A stretch of DNA of 10,738 nucleotides from Candidatus Scatomorpha merdipullorum (GTDB lineage Bacteria > Bacillota > Clostridia > Oscillospirales > Oscillospiraceae): NCBI GenBank assembly GCA_018716795.1, contig DVJK01000015.1:1-10738 (forward strand), written 5' to 3'. Both the position numbers and the translations under genes were made by a program. Numbering within the stretch: the first letter of the stretch is position 1; each line of letters opens with the position of its first letter. This document shows, in pieces, positions 1 to 6,193 of this stretch. Under the pieces are notes generated by a model that did no database searches, had not been told where the DNA came from, and worked only from the letters and a program-made list of their open reading frames with translations.

Positions 1-1636
1 GCCTGACGCCGCTCTCGCGGGTGTAGAGCGCGATGAGCTCGCGTATCGCCTCGTCGCTCACGCGAAGCGTGCTGCCCGTGAGGCCGTGGCGCTTCCTCTC
101 CTTGGGCAGGAGGTGGCGCTTGGCTATCATAAGCTTCTCCTCGTCGGTGTAGCTCGTGAGCTCTATGACCTCCATGCGGTCAAGCAGCGGGCGGGGTATG
201 GTGTCCGTCGTGTTGGCGGTGGTGATGAAGAGCACGTCGGAGAGGTCTATGGGTATCTCCATATAGTTGTCGCGGAACTTGGCGTTCTGTTCGACGTCCA
301 GCGCCTCGAGCAGGGCGCTGGAGGGGTCGCCGCGGTAGTCGCTTCCGAGCTTATCTATCTCGTCGAGCACCATGACGGGGTTCATGCTCCCGGCTTGGAT
401 GAGGCCGTTCACAAGCCTGCCGGGCATGGAGCCGATATAGGTCTTGCGGTGCCCGCGTATCTCCGCCTCGTCGTGGACGCCGCCGAGGGCGACGTGCGAG
501 AGCTTGCGGCCGAGCGCGCGGGCGACGCTCATGGCGATGCTGGTCTTGCCCGTGCCCGGAGGGCCGACAAGGCAGAGCACCATGCCCTTCATGTCCGGCG
601 CGAGCTTGCGCACGGACAGGAACTCGATTATGCGCTCCTTGACCTTCTCGAGGCCATAGTGGTCGTCGTCAAGGATTTTGCGGGCCTTCTTTATGTCCAG
701 CGTCTCCTTGCTGTACCTGTTCCAGGGCACCTCGAGGCAGGTGTCGAGATAGCCGCGTATGACGCTGGCCTCCGCGCTGCCGAAGGGCTGGCGCCGGAGC
801 CGGGAGACCTCGCGCAGGAGCTTGCCTTCAACCTCCTCGTCGAGGCCGAGGGCGCGTATCCGCTCGCAGTATTCGTCGAGCTCATGAGGCGCGTCGTCCT
901 CGCCGAGCTCGGTCTGGATGACCTTCATCTGCTCGCGCAGGTAGTATTCGCGCTGGTTGCGGTTCATGGCCTCCTGCGTGCTCTCGTTTATGTCGCGCTC
1001 GAGGCCGAGCAGCATGAGCTCGCGGCTGACGAGCGAGCAGAGCCGCGCAAGCCGCCTGGAGGGGCGCAGCTCTTCGAGCAGGCCCTGCTTCTCCTCGGGC
1101 TTGAGGTAGACGTTCTGCGCGACGAAATCGGCAACGTAGGCCGGGTCGCGGCTGGAGGCGATGCCGATAAGCGACTCTGTCGGGGCGTTCCCGCCCGCCT
1201 CCGAGTACTGCCCGAAGAGGGAGATGCAGCGGCGCATGAGCGCCTCGGTGCGGACGCTGAGCTTTTCGGGCAGGTCGGGCAGCGGCTCGACCTCCGTGTA
1301 CAGGCAGGGCGAGTCGGTTATAAGCGAGACTATGCGGCCGCGGCCCAGGCCCTCGACCATAACCCGTATGGCCTTCCCGCCCGGCTGGCGGAGCATCTGC
1401 TTCACGCGGCAGACAGTGCCGACGGCGTATATGTCGTCAAGGAAGGGCAGGTCCTTGGTCATCTCCTTCTGGGCGGTGAGGAAGATAATCTGGTCCTCGC
1501 CCATGGCTATGTTAAGCGCCGCCGCGCTCATGGGCCGCTCCACGTCGAAGTTGAGCAACATGCCCGGGAATACTGAGAGGCCCCGGAGCGGCAGCACGGG
1601 CATGGCCCGCTGGGTTTTGAATTCGTTTTCGCTCAA
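1..1636 (-). CDS. lon: ATP-dependent protease Lon, N-terminal 545 residues (3' end outside window)
   Basis: Lon is a cytoplasmic AAA+ serine protease that unfolds and degrades damaged and regulatory proteins. Reading from a TTG codon at 1634-1636, the protein begins MSENEFKTQRAMPVLPLRG, the usual start of the Lon substrate-binding domain (about residues 10-200). A helical linker follows (QREYYLREQMKVIQTELGE). The AAA+ module shows Walker A GPPGTGKT at 358-365, Walker B VLDEIDKL with D425/E426, a sensor-1 segment ITTANTTDTIPRPLLDR and the arginine-finger Arg near 487. The window ends inside YTRESGVR, so the Ser/Lys protease domain is not visible. No frameshift is seen in the visible part. It is the last visible gene of tig-clpP-clpX-lon, 97 bases after the clpX stop. 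The TTG start is chosen because an in-frame TAA lies directly upstream and GGAAGGAG (1647-1654) sits 10 bases away. Identity is certain from the family; the exact start is inferred. Confidence 0.97.
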   Translation of the reverse strand, partial: MSENEFKTQRAMPVLPLRGLSVFPGMLLNFDVERPMSAAALNIAMGEDQIIFLTAQKEMTKDLPFLDDIYAVGTVCRVKQMLRQPGGKAIRVMVEGLGRGRIVSLITDSPCLYTEVEPLPDLPEKLSVRTEALMRRCISLFGQYSEAGGNAPTESLIGIASSRDPAYVADFVAQNVYLKPEEKQGLLEELRPSRRLARLCSLVSRELMLLGLERDINESTQEAMNRNQREYYLREQMKVIQTELGEDDAPHELDEYCERIRALGLDEEVEGKLLREVSRLRRQPFGSAEASVIRGYLDTCLEVPWNRYSKETLDIKKARKILDDDHYGLEKVKERIIEFLSVRKLAPDMKGMVLCLVGPPGTGKTSIAMSVARALGRKLSHVALGGVHDEAEIRGHRKTYIGSMPGRLVNGLIQAGSMNPVMVLDEIDKLGSDYRGDPSSALLEALDVEQNAKFRDNYMEIPIDLSDVLFITTANTTDTIPRPLLDRMEVIELTSYTDEEKLMIAKRHLLPKERKRHGLTGSTLRVSDEAIRELIALYTRESGVR

Positions 1637-1654
1637 TTACATTCAACTCCTTCC
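1634..1654 (-). promoter_or_regulatory. lon ribosome binding site with AUG-UAA start-stop pair before the UUG start
   Basis: On the minus strand a strong Shine-Dalgarno GGAAGGAG (1647-1654) is followed by TTGA, then ATG (1640-1642), TAA (1637-1639) and TTG (1634-1636), all in one frame. The ATG is only 4 bases from the Shine-Dalgarno and is closed at once by TAA. The TTG is 10 bases away and opens the Lon reading frame. What is seen is the codon order; a role in limiting or coupling Lon synthesis is inference. Confidence 0.7.
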
Positions 1655-1678
1655 GGTGAGGCGCATATCCCCCACTGG
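1653..1678 (-). other. imperfect hairpin in the lon leader
   Basis: In the minus-strand RNA, CCAGTGGGG (1670-1678) can pair with CCTCACCGG (1653-1661) around an 8-base loop, with one A-C mismatch and one G-U pair. The 3' arm ends in CCGG, which overlaps the first bases of the lon Shine-Dalgarno GGAAGGAG. The stem could therefore affect ribosome access. Pairing was done by eye, and no function is shown. Confidence 0.4.
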
Positions 1679-1691
1679 CGTTCCCCCTGCC

Positions 1692-1719
1692 ATTATACGC
1701 GCGCAGGGGCGGATGTCTC
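1692..1719 (-). promoter_or_regulatory. candidate internal promoter for lon
   Basis: The minus strand carries a perfect sigma-A -10 hexamer TATAAT (1692-1697). GAGACA (1714-1719, 4 of 6 matches to TTGACA) lies 16 bases upstream. A transcript from here would have a leader of about 50 bases before the TTG start of lon. The -10 is consensus but the -35 is weak and lies inside a hairpin, so this is a candidate for separate lon expression rather than a firm call. Confidence 0.4.
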
Positions 1720-1725
1720 CGCCCC
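1706..1725 (-). other. perfect hairpin after clpX
   Basis: GGGGCGGA (1706-1713) and TCCGCCCC (1718-1725) form an 8-bp GC-rich stem with a 4-base loop, starting 9 bases after the clpX stop codon. No T-run follows in the minus direction, so it is not a standard intrinsic terminator. It may protect or process the clpX 3' end, or act with the -10 box just downstream. Confidence 0.5.
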
Positions 1726-1733
1726 CGAATTAT

Positions 1734-3026
1734 TCACGACGCGCTTTCGCCCTTGGCCGGCTTGTGTATGACCATGGGCTCGGTCGAGTTGCGGACGCAG
1801 TCCGCCGTGACGACGACCCTTTCTATGCTCGGATCGGAGGGCACCTTATACATTATGCCCGTCATGACCTGCTCCATTACGCTGCGCAGGCCCCGCGCGC
1901 CTATTTTGAGCTCTATGGCCCGGTCGGCTATCGCGCCAAGGGCGTCCGGCTCAAACTCAAGCTGTACGCCGTCGTAGTCGAGCAGCACCTTGTACTGCTT
2001 CGTCAGGGCGTTCTTCGGCTCGGTGAGGATGCGCACAAGGTCCTCCCGCTTGAGGCTTTCAAGGCTCGTCACCACGGGAAGGCGGCCAATCAGCTCGGGG
2101 ATTATGCCGAACTTGAGGAGGTCGTGGCTCTGCACCATGCCCATGAGCTCGCCCACGTCACGCTCGGCCGCGGAGCGGATATCCGCGCCGAAGCCCAGGC
2201 TCTTGCGGTCGGTGCGGCGCTCGATAATCTTGTCGAGCCCGTCGAAGGCGCCGCCGCAGATGAACAGGATGTTCGTCGTGTCCACATGGATGAACTCCTG
2301 ATGCGGGTGTTTCCTGCCGCCCTGGGGCGGGACGGAGGCCACCGTGCCCTCGAGCAGCTTCAAAAGCGCCTGCTGCACGCCCTCGCCGGAGACGTCGCGG
2401 GTTATCGAGGTGTTCTCGCTCTTGCGGGCAATCTTGTCTATCTCGTCGACGTAGATTATGCCGTGCTGGGCCTTCTCCACGTCGAAATCCGCCGCCTGCA
2501 AAAGCTTGAGCAGGATGTTCTCCACGTCCTCGCCCACATAGCCGGCCTCGGTCAGCGTGGTGGCGTCGGCAATCGCGAAGGGCACGCCGAGCATCTTGGC
2601 CAGGGTCTGGGCAAAGAGCGTCTTGCCCGAACCGGTGGGGCCGATGAGCAGGATATTGCTCTTCTGGAGCTCGACGTTCTCGCTCTCGCCGCGGCCGGAG
2701 GCCGTTTCGAGATGCAGTATGCGCTTATAGTGGTTGTAGACCGCGACGCTGAGCGCAATCTTGGCCTGCTCCTGGCCGATGATATACTCGTCGAGATGCG
2801 CGCGTATATCCGCGGGCTTGGGCAGATGCTCAAAATCTATCTCGCCCTCGGGCTTCTTCCCGGCGCTTTCGTCGTATCGGAAGTCCTCCCCGAGTATGTT
2901 CATGCAAAGGCGCACGCACTCGTCGCAGATGAACGAGCCGTTGCCCGCAATCAGGCGGTTGACCATCGACTGCGGCTTCCCGCAGAACGAGCACCTGGCC
3001 GTATCCCTGCTGTCGTTTCTTGCCAT
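1734..3026 (-). CDS. clpX: ATP-dependent Clp protease ATP-binding subunit ClpX
   Basis: ClpX is a hexameric AAA+ unfoldase that recognises substrates, unfolds them with ATP and threads them into ClpP. The 430-residue protein has the full family layout. An N-terminal zinc-binding domain has C12/C15 (CSFC) and C34/C37 (CDEC). These are followed by YIIGQEQAK (81-89), Walker A GPTGSGKT (129-136), pore loop GYVGE (162-166), Walker B IIYVDEIDK (190-198), the RKH loop (238-240), ELIGRLP with the putative arginine finger R315, and sensor-2 GARGLR around R378. The ClpP-docking loop reads LGFG (277-280) where many relatives have IGFG, which keeps the Gly-Phe core. Length is normal. The ATG at 3024-3026 has AGAGGTG 4 bases upstream. 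It lies 98 bases downstream of clpP, so the protease core and its unfoldase are presumably made from one transcript. Nothing is broken. Confidence 0.99.
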   Translation of the reverse strand: MARNDSRDTARCSFCGKPQSMVNRLIAGNGSFICDECVRLCMNILGEDFRYDESAGKKPEGEIDFEHLPKPADIRAHLDEYIIGQEQAKIALSVAVYNHYKRILHLETASGRGESENVELQKSNILLIGPTGSGKTLFAQTLAKMLGVPFAIADATTLTEAGYVGEDVENILLKLLQAADFDVEKAQHGIIYVDEIDKIARKSENTSITRDVSGEGVQQALLKLLEGTVASVPPQGGRKHPHQEFIHVDTTNILFICGGAFDGLDKIIERRTDRKSLGFGADIRSAAERDVGELMGMVQSHDLLKFGIIPELIGRLPVVTSLESLKREDLVRILTEPKNALTKQYKVLLDYDGVQLEFEPDALGAIADRAIELKIGARGLRSVMEQVMTGIMYKVPSDPSIERVVVTADCVRNSTEPMVIHKPAKGESAS

Positions 3027-3038
3027 GTTTCACCTCTT

Positions 3039-3116
3039 ACGCGGCCTTACCGCGTCACATACGGCTTCGCCGGCGGGGTTGCCGCCGGTGAGCCACAGCG
3101 CAGCCCAAAGGGCTGC
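3039..3116 (-). repeat. three consecutive inverted repeats in the clpP-clpX gap
   Basis: The 98-base gap between clpP and clpX is mostly self-complementary. In transcription order there are three stems: GCAGCCC with GGGCTGC (3100-3116, 3-base loop), CCGGCGG with CCGCCGG (3070-3088, 5-base loop), and ACGCGG with CCGCGT (3039-3055, 5-base loop). All three stems are perfect. None has a T-run, so none looks like an intrinsic terminator. The last one ends just before the clpX Shine-Dalgarno. Such stems often set mRNA stability and gene dosage between cistrons; that role is inferred here. Confidence 0.6.
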
Positions 3117-3125
3117 CGGTTAATT

Positions 3126-3707
3126 TTACCGCTTGTAGATAACCTTGTCGATAAGGCCGTACTGCACGGCCTCCTCGGCGGGCATGAAGTTGTCGCGCTC
3201 CGTGTCGACGGCTATCTGCTCGATGCTCTTGCCGGTGTTCTCGGCGAGGATGCGGTTGAGCTTTTCGCGCGTGCGGAGCATCCACTCGGCCTGAATCTTT
3301 ATGTCGCTGGCCTGGCCCTGGGTGCCGCCGGAGGGCTGATGAATCATTATCTCCGAGTTGGGCAGGGCGAAGCGCTTGCCCTTCGCGCCCGAGGAGAGCA
3401 GGAAGGCGCCCATGGAGGCGGCCATGCCGATGCAGATGGTGGAGACGTCGCACTTGACGTACTGCATGGTGTCGTAAATCGCCATGCCCGCGGTGACGGA
3501 ACCGCCCGGGCTGTTGATATAGAACTGGATGTCCTTGTCCGGGTCCTGGGCCTCGAGGTACAAAAACTGCGCCACGATGAGGCTGGCCGTGGTGTCGTTT
3601 ACCTCCTCGCTCAGCATGACGATGCGGTCGTTCAGCAGGCGGGAGAAGATGTCGTAGGAGCGCTCGCCGCGCGAGGTCTGCTCCACAACGTACGGTACTA
3701 AACTCAT
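3126..3707 (-). CDS. clpP: ATP-dependent Clp protease proteolytic subunit ClpP
   Basis: ClpP is the serine peptidase that forms a double heptameric barrel and cuts polypeptides fed in by ClpX or other Clp ATPases. The 193-residue product is of normal length. The catalytic triad is S98 (GMAASMGA), H123 (MIHQPSGG) and D172 (DTERDNFM), matching the usual Firmicute numbering. The oxyanion-hole and handle segments INSPGGSV (65-72) and QASDIKIQAEWML are present. The short N-terminus MSLVPYVVEQTSRGER is the conserved axial-loop region and includes only a brief propeptide. The ATG at 3705-3707 has AGGAGG 8 bases upstream. The gene follows tig after 70 bases with no terminator in between, so it is likely co-transcribed from the tig promoter. 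No paired CtsR-type GGTCAAA repeat is visible upstream. Confidence 0.99.
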   Translation of the reverse strand: MSLVPYVVEQTSRGERSYDIFSRLLNDRIVMLSEEVNDTTASLIVAQFLYLEAQDPDKDIQFYINSPGGSVTAGMAIYDTMQYVKCDVSTICIGMAASMGAFLLSSGAKGKRFALPNSEIMIHQPSGGTQGQASDIKIQAEWMLRTREKLNRILAENTGKSIEQIAVDTERDNFMPAEEAVQYGLIDKVIYKR

Positions 3708-3777
3708 TTATATATCCTCCTAGAATAATATACGAGCAAAATGAGCTTAACCGGTCAGGATGGCTTTTAAAACGCCC

Positions 3778-5133
3778 TTATTCGGCGCTGGGCTCCCCGG
3801 CGGGAGCTTCTTCGGAAGTTTCCTCCGCAGGCTTTTCCTCTTCCGGCTTGGGCTCGGTCTTGACGGCGCTGTCGTACAGAATGTCGGCGGCCTTGCGGCG
3901 GACGATATCCTGGACCATGAGCTTCTCGTCTATCATGCCCTTTATCTTTTCGGCGTCCTCGCCGTAGTCCTCGGCGAGGCGCTTGTAGAACTCCTCCCTG
4001 TCCTCATCCGTGGCCTCGAGGCCCTCCGCCTTGGCGACGGCGTCGAAGAGCAGGTCGGCCTTGACCTGGCGCTCGGCGACGGGGCGCATCATGGCGGCGT
4101 AGCTCTCCTCGGTGAAGCCGAGGGCCTTGATGAGGTCGGCGCGGGAGACGCGTCCGCGCGGCAGGCCCATGCTGTCGGAGTAGTTCATCAGGAACTCGTC
4201 GGCCTTCTCGTCTATCATGCTGGCGGGCACGGTGACCTCCATGCGGTCAATGGCCTCGGTGACGACGGCGTTTTTGAAGTCCATCTCGGCGTTCTGACGC
4301 TTGCGCTCGAGCGTCTTGGTCTTGAGGTCGGCCTTGTACTCGTCAAGGGTGTCGAACTCGCTGACGTCCTTCGCGAACTCGTCGTCCAGCTCGGGCAGCT
4401 GCGGCTCGCGCACGGCGTGGACCTTGACCTTGAAGGTCGCGTCCTTTCCGGCGAGCTTCGGGTCGTACTGCTCGGGGAAGGTCACGTTGACCTCGCCCTC
4501 CTGGCCGGCGCTCATGCCGACAAGCTGGTCCTCAAAGCCCGGGATGAAGGAGCCGGAGCCAATCTCAAGGCTGTAGTTCTCGGCCTTACCGCCCTCGAAG
4601 GGGACGCCGCCGACAAAGCCCTCGAAGTCGAGGACAATCGTGTCGCCGTTCTGAACCGGGCGCTCCACGTCGACATAGCGGGCGTTGCGCTTGCGGGTGG
4701 CCTCGAGCTGGCCGTCTATCTCGACGTCCTTGACCTCGGGCTCGGCATACGGGGCCTCGAGGCCCTTGTACTCGCCCAGGGTGACGGCCGGGTAGAGGTC
4801 GGTGGTGAAGGTGATGGTGCAGACCTTGTTCTCGTCGACGCTGAAGTCGGCGACGGAGGGGGTTCCGACGGTCTCAAGCTTCTCCTCGCCCACGGCGAAG
4901 TCGAAGGCCTCGGGAGCTATCTCCTGCACGGCCTCCTCGTGGAAGATGTCGGAGCCGTACATGCCCTCGATGACCACGCGCGGGGCCTTGCCCTTGCGGA
5001 AGCCGGCGACATATATGCTGTTCTTGAGCTTCTTGTAGGCCTTGTTGACCGCCTGCTCAAAGGCGTCGGCGTCTATCTCGACCTGGAAGATGGCAGTGTT
5101 GTTCTCTTTCTTTTCTACGTTCTTGACGAGCAT
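3778..5133 (-). CDS. tig: trigger factor (ribosome-associated chaperone and prolyl isomerase)
   Basis: Trigger factor binds the ribosome exit tunnel and helps nascent chains fold. The 451-residue protein has the ribosome-docking signature GFRKGKAP (44-51) in its N-terminal domain. An FKBP-type prolyl isomerase domain (about 160-242) includes NGDTIVLDFEGFVGG, GSGSFIPGFEDQLVGM and TFPEQY. A helical C-terminal chaperone domain runs from about 250 to 422. The last 25 residues are a Pro/Glu-rich acidic tail likely to be disordered; they make the protein slightly longer than the roughly 430 residues usual in the family. The start at 5131-5133 is chosen because AGGAGG lies 10 bases upstream and MLVKNVEKKENN aligns with family N-termini. 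A start 45 bases further up would add an unrelated extension and lacks this site. It is the first gene of the tig-clpP-clpX-lon cluster, with its own promoter. Confidence 0.98.
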   Translation of the reverse strand: MLVKNVEKKENNTAIFQVEIDADAFEQAVNKAYKKLKNSIYVAGFRKGKAPRVVIEGMYGSDIFHEEAVQEIAPEAFDFAVGEEKLETVGTPSVADFSVDENKVCTITFTTDLYPAVTLGEYKGLEAPYAEPEVKDVEIDGQLEATRKRNARYVDVERPVQNGDTIVLDFEGFVGGVPFEGGKAENYSLEIGSGSFIPGFEDQLVGMSAGQEGEVNVTFPEQYDPKLAGKDATFKVKVHAVREPQLPELDDEFAKDVSEFDTLDEYKADLKTKTLERKRQNAEMDFKNAVVTEAIDRMEVTVPASMIDEKADEFLMNYSDSMGLPRGRVSRADLIKALGFTEESYAAMMRPVAERQVKADLLFDAVAKAEGLEATDEDREEFYKRLAEDYGEDAEKIKGMIDEKLMVQDIVRRKAADILYDSAVKTEPKPEEEKPAEETSEEAPAGEPSAE

Positions 5134-5192
5134 GGGGTGGATTCCTCCTAAGTGTTTATCGTGAAAAACTTTGAACAAATTTATGCGGAAGC

Positions 5193-5221
5193 ATTATAGC
5201 AGATTGCGCAAATAAAAGCAA
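5193..5221 (-). promoter_or_regulatory. sigma-A promoter for tig-clpP-clpX(-lon)
   Basis: The minus strand reads TTGCTT (-35, 5216-5221), a 17-base spacer and a perfect TATAAT (-10, 5193-5198). TGC lies directly before the -10, giving an extended TGnTATAAT element. Transcription should start near 5186, leaving a leader of about 53 bases ahead of the tig ATG. Spacing and hexamers agree well with a housekeeping vegetative promoter. Confidence 0.85.
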
Positions 5222-5234
5222 TGCCAATCTGCTA
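5197..5234 (-). promoter_or_regulatory. perfect 10-bp inverted repeat bracketing the tig -35 box
   Basis: TAGCAGATTG (5197-5206) and CAATCTGCTA (5225-5234) are exact reverse complements separated by 18 bases. One arm overlaps the last two bases of the tig -10 box. The other contains the stop codon of the upstream metallophosphoesterase gene. The -35 hexamer lies in the spacer. No T-run follows either arm, so it is not an intrinsic terminator. Its position suits an operator for a dimeric or tetrameric repressor, or an mRNA stem at the end of the upstream transcript. The ends resemble the CIRCE ends TTAGCA/TGCTAA, but the spacing and inner bases do not match that element. Confidence 0.6.
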
Positions 5235-5921
5235 ATCTCTCACAAGAATCGGAGAAAAATTCACATAATCCGCGCTGACAAGCCGGAAGCTCACCGAATT
5301 TTTGACTCCGTTGAAGGCCGAAAAGCAGCCTTTGCCGTGTATGTGGCCGTAATAGCACTCGCGCACGCCGTATTTTTCAAGCAGCTCGAGTATCTCCGGG
5401 CACTCGTAATTCATGAATTTGGGCGGATAGTGCAGGAAGCAGAGCTTTTCCCGCCCGCCCGCAGCTTTGAGCGAGGCCTCGAGCCGGCCTATCTCGCGCA
5501 GCATAATCTTTTTGTCGTGCTCCGTGCCGCGCTCGGCCTCGTAAAACCAGCCGCGCGTGCCGCAGAGGGCGATATCGCCGTAGAGATGGCAGTTGTTGTT
5601 CAGGATTTCTATCGTTTTGATGCCGTTGGCCTCAAAGAACTTGTACGCGCCCGAGGCCGTCGTCCACCAGTAGTCGTGATTCCCCTTCAAAACTATCTTC
5701 CGGCCGGGCAGGCGGTCTATGAACAGGAAGTCCTCGCGCGCCTCCTCGAGGCTCATGCCCCAGCTTATGTCCCCGCAGAGGACGGTCGTGTCCTCGTCCG
5801 TGAGGCGCTCGAAGCCCTCGCGGAGCTTGGCGACATAGTCGAGCCAGCGTCCGCCGAAGACGTCCATGGGCTTGTCGCAGCCCAGCGAAAGATGCAAATC
5901 CCCGATTGCGTACAGCGCCAA
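5232..5921 (-). CDS. calcineurin-like metallophosphoesterase (predicted phosphohydrolase)
   Basis: This 229-residue protein belongs to the dinuclear-metal phosphoesterase superfamily. The metal-binding blocks are all present in order: DLH (D8, H10), GDISW (D51), GNHD (N81, H82), LHYPP (H164) and GHIHG (H193, H195). The Trp-rich GNHDYWW and SWGMSLEEAREDF segments resemble the COG1768 group of predicted phosphohydrolases. The substrate of that group is not settled, so no specific reaction is assigned. No signal peptide or membrane segment is seen, so it is likely cytoplasmic. The start is TTG (5919-5921), with GGAGG (5929-5933) 7 bases upstream; no better in-frame start is visible. Its stop codon lies 11 bases from the tig -35 box. 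It diverges from the small DUF1540 gene. No clear promoter was found in the 82-base gap upstream. Confidence 0.93.
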   Translation of the reverse strand: MALYAIGDLHLSLGCDKPMDVFGGRWLDYVAKLREGFERLTDEDTTVLCGDISWGMSLEEAREDFLFIDRLPGRKIVLKGNHDYWWTTASGAYKFFEANGIKTIEILNNNCHLYGDIALCGTRGWFYEAERGTEHDKKIMLREIGRLEASLKAAGGREKLCFLHYPPKFMNYECPEILELLEKYGVRECYYGHIHGKGCFSAFNGVKNSVSFRLVSADYVNFSPILVRD

Positions 5922-5958
5922 AAGCGCACCTCCGTATAAAACTCAATCCGCCGGGCAG

Positions 5959-5987
5959 AATAAACCCGGGCCCGGGCCCAAATAAAC
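5959..5987. repeat. GC palindrome flanked by AATAAAC direct repeats
   Basis: The gap between the two divergent genes contains CCCGGGCCCGGGCCC (5965-5979), an alternating and fully self-complementary block. It is flanked by two copies of AATAAAC (5959-5965 and 5981-5987) whose starts are 22 bases apart, about two helical turns. The layout resembles a protein-binding site placed between divergent genes. No convincing -35/-10 pair was found for either gene in this gap, so its role is unknown. Confidence 0.45.
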
Positions 5988-6003
5988 GATTGGAGGCCAT
6001 GAT

Positions 6004-6177
6004 ATGTCCGAGAGCAAAAAGCGCGGCGCCGTCATAGGCTGCGACGCCGAAAACTGCGCCTACAACTGCCACGGCAGCTCCTGCAGCGCCGGAAGCATCC
6101 GCGTCGACGGCAAGAGCGCGCACACGACGGGCGAAACCAGCTGCTCCACCTTCAAGCCCAGAGAAGCGAAATTCTGA
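6004..6177 (+). CDS. small cysteine-rich DUF1540 protein
   Basis: This is a 57-residue protein, the only plus-strand gene in the window. It begins MSESKKRGAVIGCDAENC and carries five cysteines: C13, C18, C22, C27 and C47. The pattern CDAENCAYNCHGSSC, then SAGSIRVDG, then CSTFKP matches the DUF1540 domain (PF07561) as I recall it: small Clostridia proteins with spaced cysteines that are thought to bind metal but have no established function. The ATG at 6004-6006 is preceded by TGGAGG (5991-5996) with a 7-base gap. A nearer ATG at 5999 is out of frame and soon stops. A strong terminator begins 16 bases after the stop, so it is transcribed alone. No signal peptide or membrane segment is seen. 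The existence of the gene is well supported by start, site, domain pattern and terminator. Its role is unknown. Confidence 0.88.
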   Translation: MSESKKRGAVIGCDAENCAYNCHGSSCSAGSIRVDGKSAHTTGETSCSTFKPREAKF

Positions 6178-6193
6178 GCGGGCGCGAAGCCCG

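Noticed and set aside
1161..3701. Open plus-strand frame of 846 codons opposite lon, clpX and clpP
   Set aside because: It runs antisense across three certain genes and their gaps and encodes Ala/Leu/Arg/Val-rich sequence with no recognisable domain. Long antisense frames are expected when codon third positions are mostly G or C.
3708..3777. Separate promoter for clpP in the tig-clpP gap
   Set aside because: There is an AT-rich TATATTATT near the ribosome site, but no -35 at proper spacing, and a start there would leave almost no leader.
3760..5151. Open plus-strand frame of 463 codons opposite tig
   Set aside because: It is a shadow of the tig reading frame, with repetitive Leu/Val/Gly/Asp composition and no family resemblance.
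5134..5178. Upstream start for tig adding 15 residues
   Set aside because: The extension does not match trigger factor N-termini and would pass through the AGGAGG site that serves the start at 5133.
5134..5234. CtsR or CIRCE heat-shock operator upstream of tig
   Set aside because: Only an isolated GTTCAAA half-site is seen, with no tandem GGTCAAA. The inverted repeat has an 18-base spacer and lacks the CIRCE GAGTGC core.
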